A stretch of DNA of 64,000 nt, from positions 524,997,692 through 525,061,691 of the forward strand of contig VDFB02193867.1 in the NCBI GenBank assembly GCA_007258455.2. The letters are read 5' to 3'. Below the pieces are notes generated by a model that worked only from the letters and a program-made list of their open reading frames with translations, did not search any database and was not told the origin of the DNA. The translations under genes were made by a program, and so were the position numbers. The DNA is from Sequoia sempervirens (Eukaryota; Streptophyta; Pinopsida; Cupressales; Cupressaceae). This document shows positions 1-11,892 of the stretch, piece by piece. How positions within the stretch are numbered: the first letter of the stretch is position 1; each line of letters starts with the position of its first letter.

Positions 1-715
1 TCTAGAATTTTTTTTAATAATAAATACAATTTCAAAACATTTTTGGAATAGCGATATTTCTTTCTTTAAAAACAAAAAAATAAAAAAAAGTCCAATTAAA
101 AACTTAAATAGTAAAGATAAGGGAATTAGGAGTTGATCCAAATTAACTTACAGAAGATTCACCTTAAACCCAAGCCATAATGGTGCGTACCTGCTTTCTT
201 TTCTTGAACACTTCTCTGTGTGTCAGAATACTACTCTTGTTTTGTTGTCTTATTGATTAGGTAATTTAATCTCGTCCACCCAATAAAATTCTTTCACTTC
301 TTTATGACCGGCCACTTTACGGGCAATGAACGGGAAATTTTTGTGTCATTTTGTGAATTATTTGTACGGTACAATTTGATTACCAGAAGTCAGACCATAG
401 TGTAGCACCAAGTTTCAGAGCCTTTTCGATGTAGCTTCCAAGAACTTTCCTGTTTTTGAATTTGTTTGACTTGTGATTAAAATTGTATCCGGTAAGAGTG
501 TGGGAATTGATCAATATTCCCATGTTCACTCCCCCTTCCCTTGTTGACATGGTCTCGGAGACTTTTCTTTTCAGATATATTCTAAGATACTTTTCTCTTC
601 CTGCATTTCTTAGATTCTGTTTTCCTGGATAACACCCATTGATTGGTAAAAGGCATTCCCTTAAGACCTCAAATGCCCGCTATCTTCAAGCGAGGAAAGT
701 TGCAGGGTGCAAACT
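1..715 (+). promoter_or_regulatory. 5' flank and probable promoter/5' UTR of EDS1-like copy A
   Basis: Non-coding AT-rich sequence ahead of the first ATG of copy A. A W-box core (TTGACT, 466-471), the binding site class of WRKY factors, is present; WRKY control is common for immunity genes, so the site is plausible but unproven. No convincing TATA box was chosen. An upstream ATG at 673 opens only a 20-codon frame ending in TAG at 733, so it is either an upstream ORF or spacer. Confidence 0.4.
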
Positions 716-3700
716 ATGCAGTTAGATTCGCCTAGCCCGCCAGAGTAAGTATAAGCTTGTGAAATCTGATTTGGATTACAATTTTCGAGACCTTTCTGTG
801 CAAAATATGTGCTTCTTTGGTAACATCGCAGGGATTGCTAGACCTTGTCAGACTAGCTGTAAGAAAGAAAGAAACGAGCTAGCGATCATAATCTTTGCTG
901 ATTGTTTAGAGAATTATAGAAATCTGATTGTTTTTTGAAATATTTAAAATATTATTTTAAAAATCAATGATGTATTTTTTGAATCGACGTTCTGGATCAT
1001 ACAAGGAGAAAGAGGAAAGTAAAGAATTGGATTGTAGCTATAATCTTAAAAAGAGAAAGGGGAAGAGAACCAAACTATGAGGTGGGCCATTTCCTGTGGA
1101 ATATGACCTTATGGTCAGGTTCTCTGGTCACTTACTTTTGCCTTTTTTTTCTGGTTATTTCTCTTATAGTTTGGTCCTCTGGTCACTTCCCCTGTCTTTT
1201 TTAAGACTATGTCTTCAATTTAATTCTTCAGTCCTATTTTAAAAGATGGATCACTGAGTATAATCTGAAATGTTGATACAAAAATATATATAGTTGATTC
1301 CAGAAGCAATTTTTTGAATTCTATATAGACTGTGAGAAACTAATGCCAACTTCTTTTTAAAAATTTTAAATGGGTTTTAACCAGAAAAGCATTAAATTTC
1401 CAAACTTTCTAACTGAAATTTTAAGTGTTTTAACTCAAACAGGATTAGGTTGATTTCAGAAATAAACTTTTGAATACTACATGAACTGTGGAAAATTAAT
1501 GCCAGTTTCTTTTTGAAAAGTGGGTTTTAAGTTTTTAACCAGAAAATCATTGATTTAATAGTTTCCAAACTTTCTGTCTGAAAATTTAACGGTTTTTAAC
1601 TTGAAAAGAATTGGGTTTTTAGGTGCCCAAACAGTGCTAATTTGTAGAATTGTTGTTACAGGTTCGCTGTTGGTAAGGTGAATGCGGATTTTTTAAGTTT
1701 GTCTGGAATACCGAACCAGGCTTGGAAAGAGATACTTAGTGTTTGTAAACTAAACGTAGACTTTCTTTTTAATGAGTATGAAGGTGTGGTATATTTGAGT
1801 TTCCCTTCATTCAGTATAGAAGATATCGTCGTCAGAGATGGCGGATATGGAGAGTGCATTATCCAGAAAGAGAACGATGTTTTCTCTGCCTGCCTCAAGG
1901 GTAATGATGACAAGCCGGCCCTTGTTTATGAGGGAGCCCTCAAACGATTCGTGCATATCCTGCAGCGTACCAATTTTGAAGCCCAGGTATGTAAACCCTT
2001 TAATTTATATTATTATATAGTTCTTCTGTGATGTATGATACCTCTTATTTCATTCTCAAAATTTAATTTTCATACATCCACCTGCACTTGTCAACAATGT
2101 GCATTTTTTTTTGGCCCCTGATATCTTTTTGTTGATAGGAAGATAAATATGTATCCAAAGAATTTATTTTGTATACGTTGCCAGGTAGTTTAAATATTTA
2201 CAAATTTTCTTTGAGTATTTATCCAAAGATTATTGACCTTATCCATAGTAGAACTCAAAGCCACTGAAGATCGAATTCCAAATCATGATGATAATCACTT
2301 CGTAACTGATACTGAAGCCCTTGTAAAGAGAATTTGGCAACTACAGCAGTAGGTCATCCCAGAAAAGGGATGTTGAAACCTTTTGCCCTATGGCAGGTGG
2401 TTTCCCAAATCAACCGTAAATAAATACTATAAACCAAATCAACACGGGCTGTGGTAATGTGGTTGAGAGATGCATCACAATGCAAAGCATCCAAGTTTAA
2501 ACCCTAATGGTAATAGAGCCTACAATGTTTGTAGATTCAAATAGATCCAAATTGTTGTGACCTCAATATTGTTTCATGTTGTTCTGCCCTAGTATTGTAA
2601 GTTTCATCAGTAATAAAATTATTTTACTTCATTTAGTAGATACCTGAGAACCAATCTATAATAGTTCTGTTTTGTTCCATCAGATGCAGGAAGTTTTGAA
2701 ACAAAAAAAGGAAGGCATTATTTTTGTGGGTCATTCCATAGGAGGTGCAGTTGCAACTCTGGCCATGCTCTGGCTCCTGGCAAAGAGAGATAAGCTAAGC
2801 CATGTCTCTCCGTTTTGCATTACATTCGGTTCTCCTTTGGTGGGAGATGCTAGGCTTGGGGAGGCACTTGGCCGTGAAGATTGGTCGGGCAAATTTTGTC
2901 ACGTGGTTTCCAAGTATGACATTGTTCCAAGGATGCTGCTGGCACCATTTGAAACAATTTCTGAGCCTCTGAATGCAATTGTGCCTAATTGGCAGACCAT
3001 GATGAGCCCTGATTCTGTTACTGTATCACATCCTTCTATTCAAAAGGCTTGCAAGACTCTTCTTAACAAAGTCCTACAGTGCACGTCTACAATAGCAAAC
3101 AACTACCAAGGAGAACCTGGTCATAGAAGCCCATATAGACCATCCGGTACTTACATGTTCTGTTCGACTGACAGTGCAGCCTGTATTGAGGACCCTGAAG
3201 CTATCTGGAAAATGCTCCATTTCACCATGCAAAGCACAGAAAAGAAGTCTTTTGGTACAGGCGCATGCATGACAGAACATCTAGGTTATAGCAATATGTT
3301 GGAAAAGGTCACTGAATACTTACTTAATAATGCAGCGAAAGTTGGAAACTTCATCTCAGAATCCCCCTTTGAGATGGGAACAGCTATGGAATTGGAAGCA
3401 ATGGGTGTTGGAGCTCAGGTAATCTCATTACTACTTATCTTTTATATATATCTCACATTGACTCATGTTTTATTCAAATAAATACAATTATATAGAAATT
3501 GATATTCTTAATTATTTCTTTGGAAGCAGCTTTTTATCCATGGTTAATTTCCTACTGGCAGAATTTAGCCCACTCTTTCTATCTTTTATAGTATGAGTTA
3601 ATGCCAAGGGAACACTTGAAACTCAAAATTTCTAGTCAGAAAAATGGGCAATAGCATATGAAATATGAAAAATGAGTATTCTACTGTCATGCACCTTTAT

Positions 3701-5220
3701 GTTAAGATTTAGATTGAGGCAAAGGCTACAGAGATCATGTATGCCTCCTGTCAAGTCTCAGAGATGATTCAATTGATATTTATCGGTGTAACCTTCAATC
3801 TACCGACCAGACTGTTTTACCAACAGCCTTCCTTTTTGAAGTCCTGCTTGCAAATGGGGTTGCAAGCTAAGTGGGCTTAATCTTGGAGACAACTCTATGG
3901 TTAAGCCCCCACTTGAGCTGGAGTAGTACTGGGATGGGTGACCCCCTGGGAAGACCCAGTGCTTCACCTCTGTGAGCATCACCTAGATGCAATGAGTGTT
4001 AAGTGGACCATTCATTATCATGAGAGATGGGTTCTTGTGAACCACTACTCATGAAACATGGGTCAATGAGTTTGATTCGTAAAACTACACAGTTGAATTC
4101 TGATAGCAATATCACAAATACTATCCCCTACCAGGTGTGTATCAGCTTTGATCTCTATGTGCATCCATTCAAAATCAAAGTGATATGTGTTTGCTCAGTG
4201 AGCTCATTGGAGATCGGCATCTTGTTCTTATAATTAAATACATACTTAGGATATCTTCCCAAACGCAGTTGAACGGCAAATATTAGTTATTCCAGTTTAC
4301 CATTTATTTGTATGGACGTGGTAGTTTCTTAGTTCTGTGTATTCTTGCCTCTTAATGTTGTTTGCTGTTGGCTTTTTTAAAGACACAGAGACTGACGACT
4401 TTTTTTCTTGAGGCAGAATAATAGTGCATTTATTGCCCTCAGAGAGGCTGGATATTTGAAAAAGAAACATATTATGAACATTGAGAAACTAAATTATGAG
4501 TTGAGCAAGAACCAAAGCTCTATGGCAGAGCTGGAATGGTACAAAGCGAGCTGCAAGTCCAATGGTGCTGGCTACTATGATGCTCTAAAATCTCTTGGTG
4601 ATCGTGACAGGAAAGATTTTCATGCAAATTTGACCAGGATATCTCTGGAAATATTCTGGGACGACATTATTGAGAAGGTGAAGAACCATGTATTGCCCAG
4701 TGACATTCAATCCCAAAATAAATGGATCAATGCTGGCACTGCATACAGAAGACTTGTAGAGCCCCTGGACATTGCAGACTTTTATCGCCTCCACAAAGAT
4801 CAAGGAAGCTATCAATTGACCAGACCAAATCGTCACATAGTTCTGGAAAAATGGCTTTATGTAAAAGATCAAACTCGAAGTGATAGAGTTACAAAAGTTA
4901 GAAATTCTCGTACAAAGTTTGCATCGTTAACTGAGGACTCCTGTTTTTGGGCTCATTTAGAAGAAGCTTGTAAAGTCTTAAAAATTCTGCAACAAGAGCA
5001 AGACCAACGCCAAGTCATGAACGCCCAGCTGAAAGAAAGTCTTGTGAAGTTTGAAGATTATGTGTGGAGGATGATCAAAGATCACAGTATCTCTGTGGAG
5101 GTTTTCTTGCAAGGGAGTAGCTTCATGAAATGGTGGCAACAATACAGAGATCTTCAACTTCACTCAAACCGTGATTTGTTCACCTTCATGGAAGGTGAGG
5201 GTTGGAATTCGCAAGGTTAG
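716..5220 (+). CDS. EDS1: EDS1-like lipase-domain/EP-domain immunity protein, copy A (4 exons, complete)
   Basis: Exons 716-744, 1662-1986, 2684-3418 and 4417-5220 join in frame at GT-AG borders to 630 codons, close to Arabidopsis EDS1 (623). The start at 716 was chosen because the short first exon (MQLDSPSPP) matches copy B in length and sequence. The N-terminal half is a lipase-like alpha/beta-hydrolase domain: nucleophile elbow GHSIGG with Ser136, FGSPLVGD following, Asp197 in SKYDIVP, and His317 in TEHLGY as the likely third triad residue. Exon 4 encodes the helical EP domain: ELEWYK near 401, GYYDALK near 415, YRRLVEPLDIADFYR at 473-487. Known role of the family: EDS1 pairs with PAD4 or SAG101 in nucleus and cytoplasm, binds nucleotide products of TIR NADases and activates ADR1/NRG1 helper NLRs; the triad is not needed for this in Arabidopsis. 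YRRLVEPLDIA favours EDS1 over PAD4. Expression is not shown by the sequence. Confidence 0.93.
1046..1204. mobile_element. Candidate MITE in intron 1 of copy A
   Basis: The sequence at 1046-1081 (TTAAAAAGAGAAAGGGGAAG and on through ACCAAACTATGAG) recurs in reverse complement at 1161-1204, giving imperfect terminal inverted repeats of about 36-44 nt around about 80 nt, with TTAA at both outer ends. There is no coding capacity. Size and structure fit a MITE, but family and target-site duplication are not established. Confidence 0.4.
1283..1620. repeat. Direct tandem duplication in intron 1 of copy A
   Basis: Two diverged copies of about 160-170 nt follow each other (about 1283-1448 and 1450-1620). 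Both run through TTTTTGAAT, a phrase like ACTGTGAGAAACTAATGCCA, TTTCTTTTT, GGGTTTTAA, AACCAGAAAA, TTTCCAAACTTTCT and a final AAC-TTGAAA/CAAAC-GGATT. Function unknown; probably an intronic duplication or an old repeat. Confidence 0.6.
2445..2620 (+). mobile_element. tRNA-related SINE relic in intron 2 of copy A
   Basis: A pol III-like box A region (TGGTAATGTGGTTGAGAG, about 2452-2469) and a degenerate box B (AAGTTTAAACCCT, about 2493-2505) are spaced as in tRNA-derived SINEs. The same arrangement, with recognisable sequence similarity, is found at 63525-63710 in intron 2 of copy B. Decayed; ends not defined. Confidence 0.5.
3849..4120 (+). mobile_element. 5S rRNA-derived SINE-like element in intron 3 of copy A
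   Basis: The first about 120 nt resemble plant 5S rRNA: an internal-promoter box A equivalent (GGTTAAGC...CTTGAGC, about 3899-3917) and an almost canonical box C (TAGTACTGGGATGGGTGACC, 3924-3943). A conserved unrelated body of about 150 nt follows (GTGAGCATCACCTAGATGCA, GAGAGATGGGTTCTTG, CATGAAACATGGGTCAATGA), ending near TGATAGCAATATC. A second copy with the same order and extent lies at 62164-62434, in a different intron of copy B, so this is a mobile family rather than shared intron sequence. It lacks the TG...CA LTR ends expected of Cassandra TRIM elements. Confidence 0.75.
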
Positions 5221-7289
5221 AAGAAAGAGCCTCTTCTTATTTGGAGAGAGAGAGAGAGAGAGAGTTTAACTTGTATTTTCATTTTATTGTTGAAGTATTT
5301 TCTGGATGAACTGCAGTGAAGCTATCAAGATTTTGTTTTAAGTTGTTGATTTATCTGGTTTCTTCCTCCTGCTTCATAAGTTGTCACTTTGAGAAATTTG
5401 ATGCTTTACACAGTATATAATAATGAGAATAAGATGTTTGGGCATAGAAGGATAAAGCCATCATATTACAGACCACTGAGATGGTCCATCATTAGGATGG
5501 ATTGATATGCTACAAATAAGTTGTCTGCGTACAATCTAAAATGAAATTTGGCCACATTCGGAATAGTGAGTCAATAAATGACTTCTTATCCATGCACTTA
5601 AAATGTAATTTGGATGTGCTGATGAAACTGTAGTCCATTTATGATTTCATTTCTCTGTATTTCAGCAGACTTTCATTCCAATGGATTGTTATGCCCTGAT
5701 GCCTCAAAATATGAGGCGAAGTGTAGGCCTGTTGTGAGGTGTACCATCACCTGAGAATGATTATGCATATCATTGTTAGGGGATTGCACTCAAGTCAATT
5801 AATATTTAACAAACTGTAGAGAAATAAATCCCTTCCCTATGATAATCTACTTTAATCCAGATCTAATTAAGGATCAAACATAATGAATTGAAACTGAAAT
5901 GTGAAGAGAAATGAGATTAGAGGTGCTTAGCTGTCTCAATGAGATTATCAATTTTGCTCTTTTACATGCTAATGTGCTGCAACAGATGCAATAGAATCCC
6001 AGTTTGCTCTTGGAATGACGCTCAGATGACAAAGGCAGACTATAACTGAAACTTCTGGCTTCTCGGACTGGTTCTTACCACATGGTCTTGTCTTCCTTGG
6101 TGCGCTTCTTTCCATTGTTGTCTTCAACCTGTGGGATTCACTTGCTTGCATGCGTTTACATACATCTGAAATGGGGGTTGCACTGAAAAGTATAGTGGGG
6201 CTTGCTCAAAAGGAAAAGATTTATGATCTTGTCTTGATTTATTGATGAGTAAGGCCTTTAAGTCGATGTATAAATTTATGCAAAATAAAATGTTGTCGAT
6301 GCAGATTTTGTATTTTAGATACTCTTGTAACAGTTGAAATGTTAATTTGTGTATATCTAATTACAAGCCCTTAGTCACTCAACTTGAGGTATTTGGTGCA
6401 TGGACTCACAAGTTTTCAAAAGGGTTTTTTGTTTAGAAAGTGAAATTTTAATAAGAAATGATATTTTCATAGTTCATGAAGTGATTGAGAATGTTTCTAG
6501 ATATATTTGTGGATAATTCTATGTTATCAACAATTTGAACTCAAAGGAAAAAGCATGGTAAATTGTAAACTTTGTTCACCACCTAGAGGGTGAGGTAGGA
6601 GAGAAGGGAGCGAAATGTGACAACTAAAAAGAAAAAAAGAAGAAAACCTAAAGATAACTAATATGTATATGTAAGCAAGAGTTTGTAGATTCAAAAGGTG
6701 GACTAGGCAAAACCATGCAACCTTTTCAAAGGATTGGTTTGTGCCACATGGCCTAGTTCAATGCATAGAAATGTGCGAAGAGTGTTTGATTGAAATCATT
6801 GGGAGTTCGAAGTGGCAATTGGTTGATGGGGTTAAGGCTAGGTTGTTAGTTAGCATACCAAATAGATTAAATTATGGAGCATGCTAGTACTTATGACATC
6901 TATAAAAGATGTAAAACAAAGACGTAAAAATTCAGGGTGCACTCTTTATCCTACCATGGCTGACACAACATACACTAGTACCCCCCCAAACTAGGGAACC
7001 CCCTTTTTAAGTTCACATGGTCAAAAGGAAGCTAAATAGAACTAAACAACTTAATACTTGACTTTTAGAGAAAATAAATGCTAAACAGACTAGAATCTAA
7101 ACAATTTCATAAAGATAATCAAACATGCAAGAACATGTAACAACTAAAATCACACATGATAATATTTACATTGAAAAAACCCATTTGGAAAAAACTTAGC
7201 ATCAAAAGAACACTCAATTTATTGCCAATATTGCCTAGTGACTTTCCTTTCCAAAGTAAATGGATTAGTGTTGGCATTGCATATATGAT
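5221..7289 (+). other. 3' UTR of copy A and spacer
   Basis: A 3' UTR starts after the TAG at 5218-5220 and contains a (GA)n tract at 5244-5264. Beyond it lies AT-rich sequence without a credible ORF. The poly(A) site cannot be placed. From about 6900 the base use shifts toward the transposon relic that follows. No RNA gene seen. Confidence 0.5.
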
Positions 7290-8347
7290 AAGGTGGCATT
7301 AGATCCCCCTTCGAGAGAAGATCATCAACAAGAAGTCAAATCCACTAAGGTTATGAACGCACAATTGACCATTAGATCTCCCTTGATCATTGGACCTCCA
7401 AAAACTCTTTTTGGACCTCCTAAGAGTCCTCTAATCATTAGATCTCCAAAGATTCCTTTTGAACCTCCTAAGAGTCCTTTAGTTATTTGACCACCTAAAC
7501 TGATTCTTATTATAAGACCTCCTAAACCTCAAGGACATATCTTAAATTTTGCAAGGCAACTCACTGGTAACAATGTTTTGCAGCAACCAAGTTATCATAC
7601 CATTGCTCATACATATAACACAAAGAATAATAGGAAGCCACAAACCATTCCTATATCGATACCACTTCCTCAACCCGTTTTGCCTAGTGCTTCTCATTTA
7701 CCTTCGCATAGTGGCAAGGAGTATGATCTTGTGGAACAACTTTGTACTACTCCTGCTAAGATCTCGAGCTTTGGGATTTGATTCAAGCGTCACATGTTTA
7801 TCATAGCATGCTTCAAAATGCTTTACAACAACTTGATATCCCTCCTAATGTGCAACCAAATGATGTGGCAACTTTGATTGAGAATATAAATTCACCTAAT
7901 TTGGACATTATCTTTTATTTAAATGAACTACCTCCATTGGAAATATAGAAACAAAATGAGGCTTTGATGATAGTGGTTAGATTTAACAAGTTTGGCATTA
8001 AGCATACTCTCATTGATAATGGTTTAGCAGTTAATGTTTGTAATGTAAATCTTTTGGATGAAATGTGAGTGGACAAGACTAAAATTCAACCAGATAACTT
8101 ATCCACCTGTGGTTTTGACAATGTGGGAAAACAACTGCTTGGTGTGATAACATTGCCTATTAAATTTGATAGGGTTACTTTAAAAACTCATATCCATGTC
8201 ATGCCAATGATCTTTCATATAATATCCTCTTGGGCATACCATGCAATGAATGTGGTTCCTTCAATGTTACATCATTTATTGGAATACAATTACAAGAACA
8301 ATGTTTACACAGTAAAAGTTGATCCTAAACCTGAGAGTTGTTTATAA
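7290..8347 (+). pseudogene. Decayed Ty3/gypsy (Tat/Ogre-like) gag-protease region
   Basis: Read with frame changes and stops, this encodes a Pro-rich stretch with repeated PPKSPL-type phrases (7293-7530), then EYDLVEQLCTTPAKIS (about 7722-7770), a frameshift, LIQASHVYHSMLQNALQQLD, and NELPPLE followed by a retropepsin-like segment (IDNGLAVNVC about 8013-8042) and NVVPSMLHHLL near 8250. This order is typical of the linker and protease of plant Tat/Ogre-type gypsy polyproteins, where the protease motif is often DNGS rather than DTGA. TGA at 7488-7490, a frameshift near 7760-7780 and further stops at about 7948 and 8066 show it is dead. No reverse transcriptase follows. Confidence 0.65.
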
Positions 8348-9300
8348 GTTGAAACAGGAACGCCAAGTCCTCTTAGAACATTGATACCAACTACAAAAGT
8401 GGAACTAGTGCAAGAATAAGAGAAAGAGAAGTGTTTTTCATCAATCACAACATTATTGGACGATGATTGGGGTTCATTAGATTTCACACCTACATTCATG
8501 TGAGAATACAAAATCACAATAAAAGAATAAGAAAAAGGAAAAAGAAACAACAATAGTATCAACACAACATGAAGCGATATCATCACAAGCATCTAAATCC
8601 ACAATTCCGAGTAAAGAAGAAGACACAACTTACACAACCAATTATGATGAAAGTGATCATGAAAAACCTCCTTCAAAAAAAATGAAAGCACTTTATGGAA
8701 GGGGTTACAAAATTTTGAAAAAAACTTGGCTATAATGGAAAATGATATGGTGTTAAAGGACAAGGTACCTGTGTCCCTATCAAACCTAGCATGCAAGAAC
8801 AAACAAGAGGTCTTGGTTATTGTCCTCTGAAAGAAATGAAAGCATCAAAGAAACCTTCGCTTAACATCAATGTTATCATGCAAAATACTCCTAGGACAAA
8901 TATACATCATGGTCATGATATTGCTTCATCTTCAAACACATGTTTTAGTGATGATTGGGGTTCCTTGGATTTTACACCCTCCTTTAGGGGAGAGCATAAA
9001 ATCTCACAATCTAAACCTAAAGTCTTGTGTATGTATGAAACCTTGTAGTAAGCAAGAAAGATCTCTTCACAAAAGCAAGGAATGTCTTCTACTATTGATC
9101 ACGAGAATACCTTGTCGAGGCTTCTCCAAGCCCGCTTGATAGCTCTCCCTCCAAAAACATGAAAGAAATTCTACAACAAAAGCTCATTTTGTGTATATCA
9201 TCAAGTGCATGGTCATTCAACCAATGAATGTTACGCCTTGAGTAACAAAATTCAACATCTTAGGGATTGTGGTGCTCTTCCTTGTGTTGATGGACCTAAT
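8348..9300 (+). pseudogene. Gypsy relic continued: G-patch-like and zinc-knuckle fragments
   Basis: MQEQTRGLGYCPLKEMKAS (about 8791-8847) resembles the short G-patch-like segment of plant gypsy polyproteins. VYHQVHGHSTNECYALSN (about 9195-9248) resembles the gag knuckle of the type C-x2-H-x3-GH-x4-C. The phrase DDWGSLDFTP occurs twice (about 8460-8489 and 8951-8980), so an internal duplication has occurred. The knuckle lies after the protease relic, the reverse of the normal order, so the region is rearranged or combines two relics. Confidence 0.5.
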
Positions 9301-10462
9301 TCGTCTTGTCATTAATGCTTTTCATCCTATCATGTTGCTCATCACTATGTGGCATTGGTAGCTTTATGTGTTGTGCTCATTGTCATTCATGGTGGTACAA
9401 TCCTAAGTGCAACCATATTTTTCATGGCAGCAACATGATAGCCCTTGGTGTGGTTGTCCTTGTCTCTACGCTTGGGGGGAAAGGATAAATAGTTTTAGGA
9501 GGCGTGCATTCTTTTCAAGGATCCCTTCTTCCCCTCTTTTCTCCTTAAAATACCAACATAGCAAGTATGTTGACATTTTAAGGGGGCACATATAGTCCCC
9601 CACTCATTGTTTGCATGCTCCCTTCTTAGTGATGATAACATACATCTCCTAGGAAGTGACCTTTTTATTCAAAGTGTGGCTTTCTTGATCTATGTAGCAT
9701 GTCTCCTTTGTGGTGATATTAGAGTGCACAATCTTTTTTGGCATATGGAATTCCTCTTAGTGGTAACACTATGATTAATATTCTCTAAGGCGTGAATCTT
9801 TTGTTCCTCGACTAGTTCTCTCTTGGTGGTGATGCCAAGTGTGATGCTCCCTAAAGCGTGTAACCTTTCATATATCAAGCAAAGCCCCTTTTATTGTTTT
9901 TGACCTTATCCTAATGTCATTTTGGAACTCTCTGAGGTGAGTTTGAAATTTTGCTTCACTTTTGTTCATAGGAGTTGAACTTAGTGTAGTGTTCGCATAA
10001 CACATTGATCATTTTGTGGCACCTTATCAAAGTTATCAAGGAGTATAACTTTTGGTATAGTTGAGTTATGGGTACACATTTTTGTGATGAATTTTCCCAT
10101 TTGCCACATTTTTATGGATACACACCTTGTATACCTAGTGTGTGTTTCTCATTTTTTCTTTGGGGCTCACTTAGTGTATATCGGACTGCACTAGGTCCTT
10201 CGTGAGCATATTCCATGGTCACCTAGCATAATACCTAGGATAAATGCACCAATGAACAACTCTCAAATGAGCACAACTCCTTCAAATCACCTTGAATCCC
10301 TTCCAAAATTTCTACAAAGCAAATGCATAGGCTAGGCGCCTCCTAAACACACATAACAAGAAGGATGAAGAGCATATTATTGTCATTAAGAACCAAGTAT
10401 CAAACCCCCAAAGAGGTATGACCAACAAGAAGGGTGATTTGCTCCTAGAAATTTATGCCAAC
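9301..10462. other. Spacer, possible remains of gypsy 3' region
   Basis: No credible gene. A purine tract TTTTAAGGGGGCA (about 9576-9588) looks like a polypurine tract, and repeated phrases such as CTTAGTGGT and TCTTGGTGGTGATG occur at 9690-9860, but no LTR pair could be found. Confidence 0.3.
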
Positions 10463-10467
10463 TTCAT

Positions 10468-10701
10468 TGAGTATTTAAGTTTTAACTTAGGGTAAATCAT
10501 TTTGATTAGATTTTTCCCGTACTTCCCGTACTGGGTGATTGTTTACCTAATACCAGCTTTTTCTTGCCTTTATAAGGCGTGCGTTGTATAATATGTAAAT
10601 ATCTCATTCTCAATGCATTTTCTCTTCAGCGAATTATCTTCTCTCATGTTTGTGAAGATCTTTGTGCAATTGATTTTCCTGGGAATTTTGTTGCTCTATC
10701 T
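10468..10701 (+). repeat. Copia 5' LTR
   Basis: Aligns end to end with 53578-53815; the only notable length change is loss of about 4 nt near its start (TG-AGTATTTAAG against TGTTAGAGTATCTAAG). It contains a TATA-like CTTTATAAGGCGTGC near 10567-10581, a reasonable U3/R boundary. It ends TCTATCT rather than the usual CA. Confidence 0.75.
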
Positions 10702-10713
10702 TGGTATCAAAGC
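10702..10713 (+). other. Primer-binding site of the Copia element
   Basis: TGGTATCAAAGC differs by one base from TGGTATCAGAGC, the common plant primer-binding site complementary to the initiator-methionine tRNA 3' end, and directly abuts the 5' LTR. Confidence 0.8.
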
Positions 10714-11892
10714 CTCCCAGTTTGCAGTATCTTCCTTGAGAGTTTTTGTCAGAGAGTTGTCGTTGGAGATTTTTGATATCATTTTTATTCGACATATTGC
10801 CTCATTATTCTATTTATTTCATTCTCTGTTTGGTGCATTTGGAGGTTCGTGATTTCTTTGGTGGCGGCAAATAGTAGAGAAGATGCTTATTTATTTTTCC
10901 TGTGGCTAGGTTTCAAGCTTGGAACGACAGTTCTTCTTACTCTGATCAATTTTGTGATTAGTGGTGCTTTTTTTGGGTGGCACAAACTGCTGATTGGGGG
11001 TCATGATTCTCTTGTTAGAGTTCGCAGATTGTAGGATTGAATCTTCTTTGGAGAGGTTGATTCTCTCTATTGCAAGGGTGTTTCAAGTCCGCACCGGGGA
11101 GACCATGTTTTTTGAGCCATTGAATTGCTTGGAGGAGGCCTGATATTGGCAAGCAAAAAATAGTTTCCCTCAAAGCCTGTGAATTTCCTCTATTGCAGCT
11201 CAAATTTTGTATTGGAGGTGTTAATTTGCTGAAGGCTGTGATTTCTCACCATTGGCATGATTCTTGAGTTGGGATGCAGATTTTTGAATCAAGCATATAA
11301 TTTTTTTGGAGAAGCCTTGAGATTTCACTTTTGAAAGCTCACGCACACATTGAGGGGCGTTTTGCTTAGAAACTCATGATTTGCAGTGAGAAACCACGAT
11401 TATGTGCTTGCCTGGCCGATTCATCTATGTGGAGGACGCCATTTCCTCTATTGTGTGAAGGTGGTTTGAAGGCTCACTAGAGATATATTTCTTTTTGAAA
11501 CTTTACACTTTTCTAAAGTTTCAACCAAAATATTGCAATTTAGGGCTTCTGTGGTGTGGGCCCAAGTTTCTTTTGAAGTGCTCTTGGGATCTTTAATCCC
11601 ACATTGGCTATGTGGAAGATGATTTTGCTATTCAAATAACATTGCAGTGTGAAAGATTGGTGTGAGCAAGACTCAGAGGTGTTAGAGAGGGTCATGATTG
11701 TGTTTTGTGTGGAGGTTGTTCAGTTGATCAAGGTGCCTCTACTTTTTGCTCAATTTCTTTCCAGTTTCATAATTAGCTTTTTTGGTTGGAGATTTTTTTA
11801 AAGAAAGGTGGTGAAAATTAAATTGTAGAGGCTGCTTTATTGGGTGTTTTTATCAGTTTGGGTTAATTTTTCCTTTTAGTACAATTTTTATC
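10714..11892 (+). other. Leader between Copia PBS and gag
   Basis: About 1.2 kb without a recognisable protein, with short ORFs only. It is longer than the leader of most autonomous Copia elements. It may hold packaging sequence or an old insertion; nothing in it identifies which. Confidence 0.4.

Noticed and set aside
673..735. ATG at 673 as the EDS1 start
   Set aside because: Its frame stops after 20 codons and does not align with copy B; the ATG at 716 gives the matching 29-nt first exon.
3849..3968. Functional 5S rRNA gene
   Set aside because: The 5' part and several internal positions diverge from 5S rRNA, it is single, intronic and joined to a conserved non-5S body shared with 62164-62434.
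3849..4120. Cassandra TRIM LTR
   Set aside because: No TG...CA termini, no second LTR and no adjacent initiator-Met primer site in either copy. Kept as a possibility pending a consensus.
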